From Alkalihalophilus pseudofirmus (GTDB lineage: Bacteria > Bacillota > Bacilli > Bacillales > Bacillaceae_D): DNA of 64,000 bases. The translations under genes and the position numbers were made by a program. The stretch lies in NCBI RefSeq assembly GCF_029094545.1, contig NZ_CP117835.1:1592001-1656000 (forward strand), read 5' to 3'. Positions 7,521-17,947 of the stretch are shown piece after piece. The notes under the pieces are model-generated. The model saw only the letters and a list, made by a program, of their open reading frames with translations, did no database searches and had not been told where the DNA came from. The stretch's first letter is position 1. Each line of letters opens with the position of its first letter.

Positions 7521-10500
7521 TTAGAAAATAAACGCATAACCTATAGCCTGTCTTACTTCAAATGTTAGATGTAAATCATCTTCTGTAGAAATAATAATAG
7601 AACTTTCTATTTCTTGTATTCCTCTACTCAATACTGTTATAGAAGTGTTAATACTATCTTCGTCATCTAATACAACGCCAATACTTGCAGCTAGTTCACT
7701 CTCTACTTCAGGTAGTCTAACAAGTACACTAGAAGGCAAATCTTCTTTGCTTATGAGATTTATGGTAGTAGTTGATTCTAAGTCAGAATGTGGAACGTAT
7801 AGCTGACTATTAAGAGTTTGGTATGAGCCAACATCAATTTCTGAATCCAAGTCTCGTATACTTGGCTCTATGACCTCTATAATAGAATTGAAGTCATTCT
7901 CTGCTTCATCATTAACAATCAATTCTGCACCTAGACTAAAAACTTGAGTAACTTCAATTTCTGATTCTATTTCTGTATCATCTTCTCTACTTACTCTAAA
8001 CTCAGCATTTAGATTAGATTCAGGCGAGACAAATAAGGAAGATTGAATATCAGAAGCAGGGGAGACTGTGATTACTACCTCTAACTCATCATCATCTTCT
8101 TGTAGAACTGTCACTGAAGAGTCAATAACACCATTATTCACAACTTCAAAGATAGAATCCAAATCATCAATATAAACAGACTCAAATGTAGTGTGAATAT
8201 CGTCTTCTGACTTGTTCAATACATCAATCGTTGTTCCTAAATCCTCGGTTGGGCTGACTGTAATTTCAGTATCAAATGCAGCTCTATTAATCGATAAACC
8301 TGATAGTATATCGTACTCATCTTGAGTAGAAATAATAAAACTAACATCAAAATCAGAATCAGCAGGTAGTAAGGTCTGTATTCTTCCATCCAAATCAGAA
8401 TCAGCATTCCTATGAACAATGAGGCTTGTATCAAAGAATGGTTTGCTGACTGTTTGCATACTTTCAATTTCATCAATTCTTCTGTCTATAATTGAGAAAG
8501 TAGTATGTAATTCAGCATCATCTTGATTTGGTATGTAAATAGCAGCATTCAGATTTTGTCTCTCAACAACTATCTCAGAGTCTAGGTAACTTCCGTTCTG
8601 CACATTGATTTCAGAATAGAAATCATGATCTCTTTGATAGGTTTCTACATGCAACTCGGCATTTAATTCTTCTTCTTGATGATTGATAACAGTAAATCCT
8701 GAATCAACATCTCCGACCAAATGATTCTTTGTAGTTAAATCATAGTAAGACAAACTGATGAATGGCGAGTAGTGACTTTCTCTAGTAAAAAATCGAGTAT
8801 TCTGTGTATTAGACTCATCGATCAGTTTAATTACGAAGCCATTGCGATATGTTTCATTTTTATACCAATCTTCAATAATTTCCATTAAGTCAAATTCAAT
8901 ACGATTATTTGCTAAAGGCACTCCAGAGAATGTTTTAATTAATTCAGTAGCGTTTGGCTGATTAATATAAGTAATACCATATTCATTCCATCCTGCGCTA
9001 ACACCGTACAGTCCAATTGTATAATTAATAGGTAGTGCATTTGGCAAGGTTAATACTAGCTTAGCCTCATCAAACTGAATATTCGTAGGCAGCTTGCTTA
9101 TATCAAATTGAATAAACGACCTAAAGATTTCTCCACTAAAGTTAACTCCTGAAAGCATATCCATAGTGTCACCATAATTCATATAAGGATTACCACTTCT
9201 AACAAATGCATCTCTTATAGGTGTTATAGATTTCTGAATAGGTTCAGGGTGAATGATCTCAGTCTTACCCTGCATTCGATTGTGAGGGAAAATTCCTAGT
9301 TCAGCATTTAACTCTTTATCAATATCTTTCACAACTGTAAATGCAGCATCCAATTCATCGAATTGTTCAAATCTCACTTTGCCATGCATGGAGTTATTAT
9401 ACGGTACGCTTACTGTAGCGCCTGCATCATATGGATAGTGAGAGTAGAAAGAAGAATGAATATCCTCTGAACCAATTCCAATTACATCAATAGTTGCATC
9501 CAAATTTGTTTTAATGACTGCTAATCGAGTATCTAATGTTTCGTTTGCTACAGTGACACTTGAGTCTAACCAATCATTAAGAACACTGAATGTTATCTCT
9601 AAATCTCTTTGTATAATCAAGCTTGAATCAAGTTCAGTTTTACTAACAGTAATTGTAGAGTCTAGGCTTTCTCTAGTGACATGAATTTCAGTATCAAGAG
9701 CACCTTGCTCCATAACCTCTAATTGAGTATTAATATCTTCAGCATGAGGAATGAGCACTTCTAAGTTGCTGTTTAAATCGTTGTAGTGATGAATGTCAAC
9801 ATTTGATATTAATTCAGAAGTAGGTGAAACCTCAATATTTGCACTTAGATTATCCCTATTAACTGCTACGCTACTCTCCACGCCACCTTGCTCAATAACT
9901 TCAAGATTCGTGTTTAAATCATTGTAAAATGGAATAGTTGCACTGAATGAAGAGTCCAAATCTGAATATTGAGTAACTTCAACAGAGCTTTCAATTTCAT
10001 GATTAGGCGAGATGTGAAGTTGAGTTTCTAACTCTTCATAGTTTCTTCTTTCAATAGTAACTGATGAATCAAAATCGTTTTGTAAAACAAATACAGTACC
10101 CTCTAATTCTTTCCACTCTGTAACATCAATTGTGGAAACAAAACTTTCCTCATCATGCTTCTGAATAGAGATATTCGTGTCTAGGTCGGCATTGTCTGAT
10201 TCATATACATTAATCTTTAAAGTAAGATCGTCATACCAAGTAACATCAATAGCCGTTCTTAAATCAATATCTTGTTCTCTTTTAACTATCAACTCACCAG
10301 ATAAATCTTCTACGTCATTGAGCCTAACATTTACATTTGATTCAATGTCGTATGCATGCAGTATTTCAATCTCAACCTCTAGTGTATCTTTGTTGATTGC
10401 TATTGTTCCGACTAAATCAACTTCGCTATCTTTATTAACTATTAATTCACTTTCCAATTCCTTATAATTAGTGACTTCGATTTTACTGTCAAAATAAGGT

Positions 10501-11609
10501 TGAAGTACATAGAATGAGTTTTCTAAATCAACATTGTCATTTCTACTTATATAGAATGATGAGGTAACATCTTGTTCTGACTCTCTATGTACTACTAATC
10601 CTGCATCCATATAGTGTTTAGATATATTGAATGTATTAGGGAAGTCGTTGGCTTGATTAATTAATGTAGAGAAAGTGGCGGCTAGTTCAGTTTCTGCTCC
10701 AACAAAGACAGAGCAGTCAAGATTTTGTTTATTTACATCAAATCCTGCACTCATTTCACCACGTATACGAACGTGAGTAGATGATTCTAAATCAACATCT
10801 CCCTCGTAGCGGAACACATCTAGAGAGGATTGCATATCTGAGCTATCAGGATGGGTAACTCTAACACCTGCATTTACTTCTATACCGCCATAACTAGGAG
10901 GGCTTAGAACAAAATACTCATAATCTATAATAGGAGAATAAATAGACTCTCTTGAAAAGAATCGTTTTGTTTGCGTTATTGATTCATCATCTGAGACTAA
11001 TATAAACCCATAGCTATAGCCTTCTTCATTCTTCCATTGATTAGCTATGTGAGTTATATCAAACTCTAAAATTCTTTTACTTCGAACAGAATCACTAATC
11101 TCAGCTATTAGCTCTCCTTGTTCGGGTTGATTTGCCCACGTAACACCTTGCTCAGACCAGTGACTCTTTGCTGCATATAATTTTATGTTTGGAATGAATT
11201 CCGCTAAATCAGACGTATGCAGCTTTAGTATTGCCTTTGTTATTTCAATATCTGGTACAAGGTCATCGTTATTAAACTCAATAAATGTACGATAGGTGTC
11301 ATTTGATAATGGTTGCTTACCAATCAATAAATCTTGAGCTTTTCCGTAATTAAAGAAAGGAAGAGAGGAGCGAATAAAAGCATCTTTAATAGGTGTAATA
11401 GCATCTTGCTCAATAATATTCTCAACAATATCAATGCGACCTTGCATTCTAGTATGCTTGTTTACAATGAATTGCGAGTCTAAATCTTTTGGTTTGGTTA
11501 TAACGAAGCCAGAATCTAACTCCTCAACACTATCAATTCTGACACGTCCATACATTTTATTTTCAGGATGGAAATATAACTCTCCATCCTCATTCTGATG
11601 CCAACCCAT
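7521..11609 (-). CDS. Giant tail-associated adhesion protein with two DNRLRE domains
   Basis: A 1,362-residue protein. Two DNRLRE-type beta-sandwich domains are seen at about residues 60-235 and 790-975, each with TPI.DAF.RS.P..NYG near the start and a TRFF(S/T)RES-type end. Each is preceded by a matching M.G.VR module, so the protein contains an internal duplication. The rest is a chain of ~20-residue beta repeats with the pattern L.S...V (for example DLDSSF, ELDSSL), probably an extended beta structure. It sits last in the tail operon, before lysis, where receptor-binding or decoration fibres are usual. Host binding is inferred. No signal peptide. Confidence 0.7.
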   Translation of the reverse strand: MGWHQNEDGELYFHPENKMYGRVRIDSVEELDSGFVITKPKDLDSQFIVNKHTRMQGRIDIVENIIEQDAITPIKDAFIRSSLPFFNYGKAQDLLIGKQPLSNDTYRTFIEFNNDDLVPDIEITKAILKLHTSDLAEFIPNIKLYAAKSHWSEQGVTWANQPEQGELIAEISDSVRSKRILEFDITHIANQWKNEEGYSYGFILVSDDESITQTKRFFSRESIYSPIIDYEYFVLSPPSYGGIEVNAGVRVTHPDSSDMQSSLDVFRYEGDVDLESSTHVRIRGEMSAGFDVNKQNLDCSVFVGAETELAATFSTLINQANDFPNTFNISKHYMDAGLVVHRESEQDVTSSFYISRNDNVDLENSFYVLQPYFDSKIEVTNYKELESELIVNKDSEVDLVGTIAINKDTLEVEIEILHAYDIESNVNVRLNDVEDLSGELIVKREQDIDLRTAIDVTWYDDLTLKINVYESDNADLDTNISIQKHDEESFVSTIDVTEWKELEGTVFVLQNDFDSSVTIERRNYEELETQLHISPNHEIESSVEVTQYSDLDSSFSATIPFYNDLNTNLEVIEQGGVESSVAVNRDNLSANIEVSPTSELISNVDIHHYNDLNSNLEVLIPHAEDINTQLEVMEQGALDTEIHVTRESLDSTITVSKTELDSSLIIQRDLEITFSVLNDWLDSSVTVANETLDTRLAVIKTNLDATIDVIGIGSEDIHSSFYSHYPYDAGATVSVPYNNSMHGKVRFEQFDELDAAFTVVKDIDKELNAELGIFPHNRMQGKTEIIHPEPIQKSITPIRDAFVRSGNPYMNYGDTMDMLSGVNFSGEIFRSFIQFDISKLPTNIQFDEAKLVLTLPNALPINYTIGLYGVSAGWNEYGITYINQPNATELIKTFSGVPLANNRIEFDLMEIIEDWYKNETYRNGFVIKLIDESNTQNTRFFTRESHYSPFISLSYYDLTTKNHLVGDVDSGFTVINHQEEELNAELHVETYQRDHDFYSEINVQNGSYLDSEIVVERQNLNAAIYIPNQDDAELHTTFSIIDRRIDEIESMQTVSKPFFDTSLIVHRNADSDLDGRIQTLLPADSDFDVSFIISTQDEYDILSGLSINRAAFDTEITVSPTEDLGTTIDVLNKSEDDIHTTFESVYIDDLDSIFEVVNNGVIDSSVTVLQEDDDELEVVITVSPASDIQSSLFVSPESNLNAEFRVSREDDTEIESEIEVTQVFSLGAELIVNDEAENDFNSIIEVIEPSIRDLDSEIDVGSYQTLNSQLYVPHSDLESTTTINLISKEDLPSSVLVRLPEVESELAASIGVVLDDEDSINTSITVLSRGIQEIESSIIISTEDDLHLTFEVRQAIGYAFIF

Positions 11610-11640
11610 CTCCTCTCACATCCTTTCCATTGTATTGGAA

Positions 11641-14600
11641 TTATAGAGGTTTGGCTTTTGCATGTATCTCAAATGTACCACCAGAACTTGACGAAGATGT
11701 TGAGGAGGAAACAGACACATAGAATGTTAGCGAATCATTTTCTGGTATCACACTGTCACCATAGGCTAATTTTGACGATGGTAAAAATGGTAGATTGAGT
11801 TTACTTAGGTTGACCGAATATCCCGTTGGAGGAGGGTTTAGAGCTATTTCTAAGTCATCTACCGCAAAACCTGTATGGTTCTCTAGTGTGATACGTCTAG
11901 GTTCGGTTATCTGACCAGCTACAATAATCCCAAAATCTAAGAATTTAAGGATATCTCCTTTATCAGTTGAGTAATACTCACCATTCTCATTTTTGAACAT
12001 TAGCCCTCGATACTTACCTATAATCCCTTCGATATCTTTTTTTAGTATAGCTCCCATTTCATCTTTGATTTCTATAGTAATTTTATTCTCTTCTCCAAGA
12101 ATTAAATCATCACTTGACCATACATATCTAATTTCTTTAGGGGTGTCAAAGTAGCTAGAGTAGGTAGGATCAGAAGATGCTGTTTTAGGAAATACTTGAA
12201 CATTATTGATTAGTATGCGGTATTGAATTTTATCTCCATCGCTATCAATGACTGTTCCAGTTAAACTCCAATCATCATGTGTGAATAGGCTAAAGAATGG
12301 TTTTTCATTTACTAGTTCAAAGATGATCGGAGGACTTGTTGATTGTAACCCTCTATCATCCTCAGCTAAGATAGTTAAAGCATTACTACCTGTAGCAAAG
12401 TCTGAGAATTGGAATATTTGATAAATATCTACTTTCTCATCAATCTTCGTCCATTCTGACCATCCATCGCCTGTTTTCATAATAGACTGACCATTAAGTA
12501 GCATTTGATACCTAAAACTATCTCCTTCTAAGTCCTCAATTGTTGCTTGAAACACAGCATTACTTCTACCAATTTCTTCAGGTGTCATTCTCATGTTCTT
12601 AATAGCAGGGGGTTCATTGCTCGGAAATGCTACAGTGAAACTTTCAAGTGTAGGGGAAGATGTTATACTCTGAGACTCAAAGTAAACCATTAGGTCTATT
12701 GCCCCTCTTCTAAACCATCTGTTCCAATCTTCCTTAGTGATACTGTTAATCTCATCTAAGCTCATACCTTGTTGACGAATGTTGTTAGGAAGTATTTGTC
12801 TCCAATTCCCACTAATAAAAGAATTCCATGTACGTTTACCATCTCTTGACACAAGGAAGCGCATTCTCATTTCACTTACAACACTGAGAGACAAAACGAG
12901 ATCTAAGCCACTGTTAGTCCAAACGTAAACAGTCGGGCTAGGGAGTTGCTGTAGCATTTGAGGATTAACTAAATCAAATCCATGTTCAATAAATGCGTCC
13001 TTATTTAATAAGGCTAAAAACGGAAGGGCAGCCCAATCTCCATTACGATAAGTGTAAAAAGTAGAGTTAGATTGAACAATCATTTTTAAGTAGGTATCAA
13101 TTCTGTTTAGGGTAGGATATTCACCCTCTATCATATTCCACACAGGGCTTCCATCCGATCTTGTTTTTGTATCATAGCCCACATAAGAAGAAGGAGTTTT
13201 CATTTGTTCTGTTGTTAATCCGAAAGAATTGCTTATATTAGGGGAAGAATCTAGACCTGTTACTTCTGCATCCCAATAAGAATTGATCATTTGAGGAGTA
13301 GAGTTATATGTTCTCCCAACCAGTGCTCCTCTATAAGTACCGCCTGTTTGGATGAATCTCGTTGCGACATAGCAGCCATTTATAGAAGAAGCGTATCGCA
13401 TATATGTACAAATACCAGCTACATAAGATGATCCACCAGAGTTGATTGTCCCCAAAGCATAGCAGTCATAGAAGTTACAGTAATAACCATATGCACCTAG
13501 TCCTGCTATATGGTTAGAAGATGTAGTACTAATTAACTCACCATCAAAGAAGCATCTATACCAGTTGGAGTTGTTTGTATACCCTGAGATACCTGCTGTA
13601 TAAGTTGAGTTTGTAACAATTTTTATTCTTGATCCACAATCATAATATGTGACACTATCATCTCTTCCGCATATTCCACCTGTGTATGAGCCTGTACCTC
13701 TATCTTCAAACAACCCTTCAGCAATAACATTGTCTAACACAGTATTATTTGTAGCAGAGCCTGCTAAGGAGCCTAGATAGTTACTCTTATTATTGGAGTA
13801 TGTGTTAACTAGTCGCAAATTTTTTATGGTGGCATTACTTATATAGCCAAATAATCCATTATATGTTCCCGTATCTGGTATATACAGCCCGCTTATTGCG
13901 AATCCTCTTCCATCTAAAGTTCCTTGAAAGCTTAATGTGGTCGATGTGCCAATTCTATCCCAGCCCAAACTATTAAATGGAAGTACATCTAAATCTATAT
14001 TTGCACCTAATGCAAAATGAACATTTCTATTCTGCAGAAAGAGTCTTATATTTGACAAGTCTGTAGGGGATTTAATGATATATGGATTTTCTGCCGTGCC
14101 GCTACCACCTGAAAAAGTTGTAGTAGGAGAAGCGTAGTTTACAGATGTATAGCTATCTAAATCTAAATTAATACTATACATAACTCCATCAGCCATAGGT
14201 GTCTGTGAAGTAAATTGATAGTCTATATCAGAAGATTCAATACTATCTCCACTTGCTCGGATTTGAAAGTCGCTAATTTTTCTTTTGCCTATTGTATTAA
14301 TTTTATTTAAATCAGAGGTTTCTACTGTGCCATTCTTAAATCCCTCGGACAGTCTCAGTAAGCCATCTTCTCTAGTAATCGAATCATTTCTTATCCATTC
14401 ATAGCTATAAGATTGATTTCTATTGAATAGAGTCGTGTCTTTATCTTCTAAATAAATATAGAAATCGTATACAGATTTAAAGTTGTTTGAGTAGACTATA
14501 TCAAAAGTTAATCTATTTTCACCCCAGCTTAAATCTTCCTTGTTTATTATATCTAAGTTAATATTGATAGGTGTGGCTTGCATATCAGAATATCCGACAT

Positions 14601-15816
14601 CTGGATATATCTGTTGATCATTAAGAAATAGTTTGTATTGGGCTGTGCTACCGTAGGATTGATTAATTACACCATTAACTGTAGGATTGATTTCGTATTG
14701 ATACCATATATTCATTGGTGAAATATCTGCATTCAGTAATACATCTCTTCGATAATAAGTAAAATGATTAAAGATTGTATCATAAGATGAATTTTGTATA
14801 AGAATTTGTGAATTTCTAGTTAAAGTAGAATTATTTCCAAGTTGATAACTGCTTCCTAATCCTGCTGTATATAGCTTATTACTTCCTCTTTCTAGTAAGG
14901 TAGAGTGATAATCACCGGTTGCTACTGCGGAAATTTTATTATCGGCAACTAAAGTGAGAGTGTTTTTTAAACTAGTGTCACCTGCGCCTAATTCTCCACT
15001 GCTATTTCTTCCTGCACCAAATAAAGAGTGATCATTTCTTAAGTAAAGCATTGAAAATCTTGTTGCTTGTATATCAATGAACGGCATTTCGCTAATTGGT
15101 GTAAATGTATTTCTCTGAACAACATCACCTAAAGCTAATTCACCATAGTTATTTCTTCCACAACCATAGGCAATCCCCAATTTATTAATGGCAACTGTTG
15201 AGAATTGTGTACCTGTCACCTTGGTGAAAAATTCATCACTATCAACTCTAGTAGGAGAGGTAATTGAAACTATAGTATTATCTAACCCTAAGTTCGAATA
15301 TTGATTGTAACCCCATGTCCATAAACTACCATCAGATTTGATTGCCATCGTGTGATTGTAGCCAACTCCAACCTCAACCCAATCTGTATCTGTCCCTACT
15401 TGTGTAGGTATTTCGAGTGTATTAGTATCTCCATGTCCCAGTTGTCCATTAGAGCCTAAGCCCCAAGTATAGATCGTTCCATTAGCACGTAAACCAATAC
15501 TATGTCTGTATCCAGATGCAACCATAACCCAATCGGTAAATGGAGAGATTCTTACTGGCTCTAGTTCGTTTCCAGATGTTCCACTACCCAATGCACTGTT
15601 AGCATTAGAACCCCAAGCCCATAATGAACCGTCCTTTTTAATACCAATAGTAAATGCAGCACCAAGGCTCACATAGTTCCAATCTTTTGTATCATCCATG
15701 CGTGTAGGAACTCTTACAGCAGTTGTATGACCCATGCCGCACTGTCCTGTAGAATTCATACCCCACATGAATAGCTCATTATTAATTACCGCAGCACTAT
15801 GATTACTAAATCCCAT
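11641..15816 (-). CDS. Giant tail adhesion protein with RCC1 propeller and GLUG region
   Basis: A 1,391-residue protein. Residues 1-~320 contain repeated units of the type W.WG.N..GQLG.G.T....P (for example LFMWGMNSTGQCGMGH, IYTWGLGSNGQLGHGD), an RCC1-like seven-bladed propeller. From about residue 570 there is a GLUG-type right-handed beta-helix (GGSGTAENPYII, then repeated GLFGYI, LGSLAG, TGGICGR segments) to about 870. Ig-like regions and a serine-rich end follow. The gene lies between tail genes, so a receptor-binding or carbohydrate-binding role is likely but inferred. The ribosome site TAGGAGGTGATATAA supports the ATG start. Confidence 0.75.
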   Translation of the reverse strand: MGFSNHSAAVINNELFMWGMNSTGQCGMGHTTAVRVPTRMDDTKDWNYVSLGAAFTIGIKKDGSLWAWGSNANSALGSGTSGNELEPVRISPFTDWVMVASGYRHSIGLRANGTIYTWGLGSNGQLGHGDTNTLEIPTQVGTDTDWVEVGVGYNHTMAIKSDGSLWTWGYNQYSNLGLDNTIVSITSPTRVDSDEFFTKVTGTQFSTVAINKLGIAYGCGRNNYGELALGDVVQRNTFTPISEMPFIDIQATRFSMLYLRNDHSLFGAGRNSSGELGAGDTSLKNTLTLVADNKISAVATGDYHSTLLERGSNKLYTAGLGSSYQLGNNSTLTRNSQILIQNSSYDTIFNHFTYYRRDVLLNADISPMNIWYQYEINPTVNGVINQSYGSTAQYKLFLNDQQIYPDVGYSDMQATPININLDIINKEDLSWGENRLTFDIVYSNNFKSVYDFYIYLEDKDTTLFNRNQSYSYEWIRNDSITREDGLLRLSEGFKNGTVETSDLNKINTIGKRKISDFQIRASGDSIESSDIDYQFTSQTPMADGVMYSINLDLDSYTSVNYASPTTTFSGGSGTAENPYIIKSPTDLSNIRLFLQNRNVHFALGANIDLDVLPFNSLGWDRIGTSTTLSFQGTLDGRGFAISGLYIPDTGTYNGLFGYISNATIKNLRLVNTYSNNKSNYLGSLAGSATNNTVLDNVIAEGLFEDRGTGSYTGGICGRDDSVTYYDCGSRIKIVTNSTYTAGISGYTNNSNWYRCFFDGELISTTSSNHIAGLGAYGYYCNFYDCYALGTINSGGSSYVAGICTYMRYASSINGCYVATRFIQTGGTYRGALVGRTYNSTPQMINSYWDAEVTGLDSSPNISNSFGLTTEQMKTPSSYVGYDTKTRSDGSPVWNMIEGEYPTLNRIDTYLKMIVQSNSTFYTYRNGDWAALPFLALLNKDAFIEHGFDLVNPQMLQQLPSPTVYVWTNSGLDLVLSLSVVSEMRMRFLVSRDGKRTWNSFISGNWRQILPNNIRQQGMSLDEINSITKEDWNRWFRRGAIDLMVYFESQSITSSPTLESFTVAFPSNEPPAIKNMRMTPEEIGRSNAVFQATIEDLEGDSFRYQMLLNGQSIMKTGDGWSEWTKIDEKVDIYQIFQFSDFATGSNALTILAEDDRGLQSTSPPIIFELVNEKPFFSLFTHDDWSLTGTVIDSDGDKIQYRILINNVQVFPKTASSDPTYSSYFDTPKEIRYVWSSDDLILGEENKITIEIKDEMGAILKKDIEGIIGKYRGLMFKNENGEYYSTDKGDILKFLDFGIIVAGQITEPRRITLENHTGFAVDDLEIALNPPPTGYSVNLSKLNLPFLPSSKLAYGDSVIPENDSLTFYVSVSSSTSSSSSGGTFEIHAKAKPL

Positions 15817-15828
15817 TTATATCACCTC

Positions 15829-16449
15829 CTATTTATAGACCCAACTAGTCTCACCTGAGACATTGGCTTTTAATGTAGCTTTTGTTGTTTGAACGACTTT
15901 TCCATTTTTAATAACATAAATTTCACCTGATATGTCCTTATCAGAAACAAGCCTGATGTTAAAAGTCATAGGTTTCTTTTCCATTGATATGGCGACAATA
16001 GGCTTAAAGTTAAAGCTTACTTCAGCCGTGTCTACTTTCGTTTTATATCCAAAGTTAAATTGATAAACACTTGTTGAAATGGTCTTCATGCGTCTAGGAT
16101 TAACAATCGATTCTACATCCTTATAAGAAATACAATCATTGTATTTTGTTGAATTATTAGAGCTTAACTTGTACACTTTTTCACTTGTATCAGATTTAAA
16201 AGCAAACTCTATCTCATTGCCGAGAATATTAAATGCACCATTAAATACGGTGTAGTATAAATGATGACCGTATCCCATCATTCCAAATTTAATCAGTTCA
16301 TTTTTCTTGATTTCTCTAAACCAATTCTCCTTGTGGTTATCAAAGTTAAATTCAGGTATAAATGAGCCATCTGCATATTCGCCTAGCCAAATAAAAGGAT
16401 AGTAACGAACAGGTGACTTATATTGATTGAATGTTTGTTTATGTGACAT
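15829..16449 (-). CDS. Putative tail protein, unknown
   Basis: A 206-residue protein started at the ATG at 16449, which has GGAGGTCAAT directly upstream; four extra codons precede it in the open frame. It looks all-beta (for example ETSWVYK at the end and FGYKTKVDTAEVSFNF) with no membrane segment. It lies between the intron-split tail gene and the RCC1 protein in the same orientation, so it is probably a structural component of the tail tip. No family recognised. Confidence 0.55.
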   Translation of the reverse strand: MSHKQTFNQYKSPVRYYPFIWLGEYADGSFIPEFNFDNHKENWFREIKKNELIKFGMMGYGHHLYYTVFNGAFNILGNEIEFAFKSDTSEKVYKLSSNNSTKYNDCISYKDVESIVNPRRMKTISTSVYQFNFGYKTKVDTAEVSFNFKPIVAISMEKKPMTFNIRLVSDKDISGEIYVIKNGKVVQTTKATLKANVSGETSWVYK

Positions 16450-16479
16450 ATTGACCTCCATTGTATTGAAGAAATAAAA

Positions 16480-16505
16480 AAGAGCCTGAATTCAATCAGA
16501 CTCTT
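16480..16505 (-). terminator. Terminator after the intron-split tail gene
   Basis: AAGAGCCTGA and TCAGACTCTT form a 10-bp stem with one mismatch and a 6-nt loop, followed on the - strand by TTTTTATTTC. Confidence 0.65.
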
Positions 16506-16514
16506 AAGTTAAAC

Positions 16515-17314
16515 TTATTCAGAACCAAATGAATATCTAGCTCTAATTTTATAGTTGTATTTTCCTGCATGAGAAGATGAAGGTACGTTAACTCGTAAAT
16601 CTAACTCAACAAAGTTATCTGTGTTAATGTCAGTGCCATCATTGATTGCACCGCTAATCTTATATTCATTAGGAGTGAGAGTAGATCCATTAGCTCCTAC
16701 AAAGTGAGAAATCTCTTGATAGTCAGAGAGGATAGGATCGTAAGTTGCACCGATAGGAGTAAAATCATCCTCTTCTGCTGAAACGTTCTGAATCTCAGTC
16801 CATTGACCTTCAACAACCTCACTAGAAAAAGGAACGCCCGACATACCCCCGTCTGTATCTTTTGCATTATGTTCACATAGGATCGCTAACCCTATGCCGC
16901 TAATAGTAGCAGCTTATGCTTTCACATAAGAGCAGACCATATCAAAATCCTATAAAGGATTCTACCTGTTTCCACTCGCTTGAGTGTACTCCCTAAAGGG
17001 ATGGTCGTTGCACGTTCCTGTGTAAAACAGGCTTCGCTCAGGATTGTCATATGCAATTTGCACTTAGAGTTTCCCTGAATTAAGGTAGTTTCGATATATC
17101 ATTACTGATATAAAGCCCCATTAAATAAGGTGATTCGACACTGAAGCATATCATATGTATCTTCGCTACCCTCTCTATTATTCCATAGGTAATAAGTATA
17201 TGTATTACTGATTGAGCCTGCATCAACTACTGAAAAGTCTGCCAGTGCTGCATCTTCAAATTCACCGAGGTCATTCTTAGTACACCAACTTACAATAGGT
17301 GCGTTTGTTGACAT
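16515..17314 (-). CDS. Tail protein gene interrupted by a group I intron (two exons)
   Basis: Two open frames form one gene. Exon 1 is 17314-17110 and exon 2 is 16858-16515. Removing the intron (17109-16859) joins GCT TTA T with AT ACA GAC to read ALY-TDGGMSG and gives a continuous 182-residue protein. Without splicing, translation stops three codons after the junction region (ALYQ*). The product looks beta-rich, with an Ig-like C-terminal half ending in KIRARYSFG. Its position between tail-fibre genes suggests a tail or baseplate component. The exact splice position is inferred from P1 pairing and frame. Confidence 0.75.
16859..17109 (-). ncRNA. Group I intron, 251 nt, no ORF
   Basis: On the - strand the conserved P7 elements are present: GTGCAACGACCATCCC (R) and GATATGGTCTGCTC (S). 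A P-like segment (AGGGAAACTCTAAGTGC) and a Q-like segment (GACAATCCTGAGCGAAGCC) precede them. The 5' site follows a T whose flanking UUAU can pair with GUAA in the intron, leaving a U.G pair; the intron ends in G (AAAAG). It is too small for an endonuclease gene. It belongs to the same sequence group as tape measure introns 2 and 3. Confidence 0.85.
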
Positions 17315-17331
17315 AAATATCTCTCCTTTTA

Positions 17332-17931
17332 CTAAATCTCAATTTTTATCTGTACGTTTAAGCCCGTAATTTGGGACTTTTTAAGGGGTGTAATTCTGAA
17401 TAAAAGCCCTGTTTTAACTAAATCCATTTTTAAGCTCCAGCTCTCATCATTTACATGACTATTAGATGGAATAACAATATGGTTTTCTGTTATTTCTTCC
17501 CATTCACTTACGCCTAAACTGTCCCGTTCAATAGCCTCAACTTTAAACACTGTCTCTTCGTCATCAGTTCCAATACATGTGGCTGTTATATCCCTTATTA
17601 AACCATCAAAAGGGAAGGGGATAACTAATTCAGACATATTGTCACTCATCACACCAAAATACTGAAAGGAGATTGTCTTTGTTTGTATGACTGACTCATC
17701 TCCTGAAGAAAGTAGTTTCCAATCAGACTCCACTCCTTTATCATCGAGACGAATATATAAAGGATGAGGAGAGATGTTTGATTGTAGATACATAGTGCCA
17801 AGTGGTGCAAATTTAATCTTGTCCAATTTAGACTCATGCGGTTTTCCAGTAGCCTCTTCATCTTTTAATAAGACCTGTCTCTGGGGAAGCTCCTTGTAAA
17901 TATAATCAGATATTGATTGCAGTACTGACAT
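17332..17931 (-). CDS. Putative tail/baseplate protein
   Basis: A 199-residue protein when started at the ATG at 17931, preceded by AAAGGAGAGGTGCAA; the longer open frame to 17997 overlaps the previous gene and has no ribosome site. The N-terminal helix (SVLQSISDYIYKEL) is followed by a beta-rich region. No family recognised. It is 16 bp after the 566-residue gene and probably co-transcribed with the tail-tip genes. Confidence 0.55.
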   Translation of the reverse strand: MSVLQSISDYIYKELPQRQVLLKDEEATGKPHESKLDKIKFAPLGTMYLQSNISPHPLYIRLDDKGVESDWKLLSSGDESVIQTKTISFQYFGVMSDNMSELVIPFPFDGLIRDITATCIGTDDEETVFKVEAIERDSLGVSEWEEITENHIVIPSNSHVNDESWSLKMDLVKTGLLFRITPLKKSQITGLNVQIKIEI

Positions 17932-17947
17932 TTGCACCTCTCCTTTC

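Noticed and set aside
10177-10467. + strand open frame, 96 codons
   Set aside because: It is an antisense shadow of the repetitive fibre gene without a ribosome site.
7521-11609. CRISPR-like or satellite DNA array
   Set aside because: The repetition is at protein level with period about 20 residues and diverged DNA; no identical repeats with unique spacers are seen.
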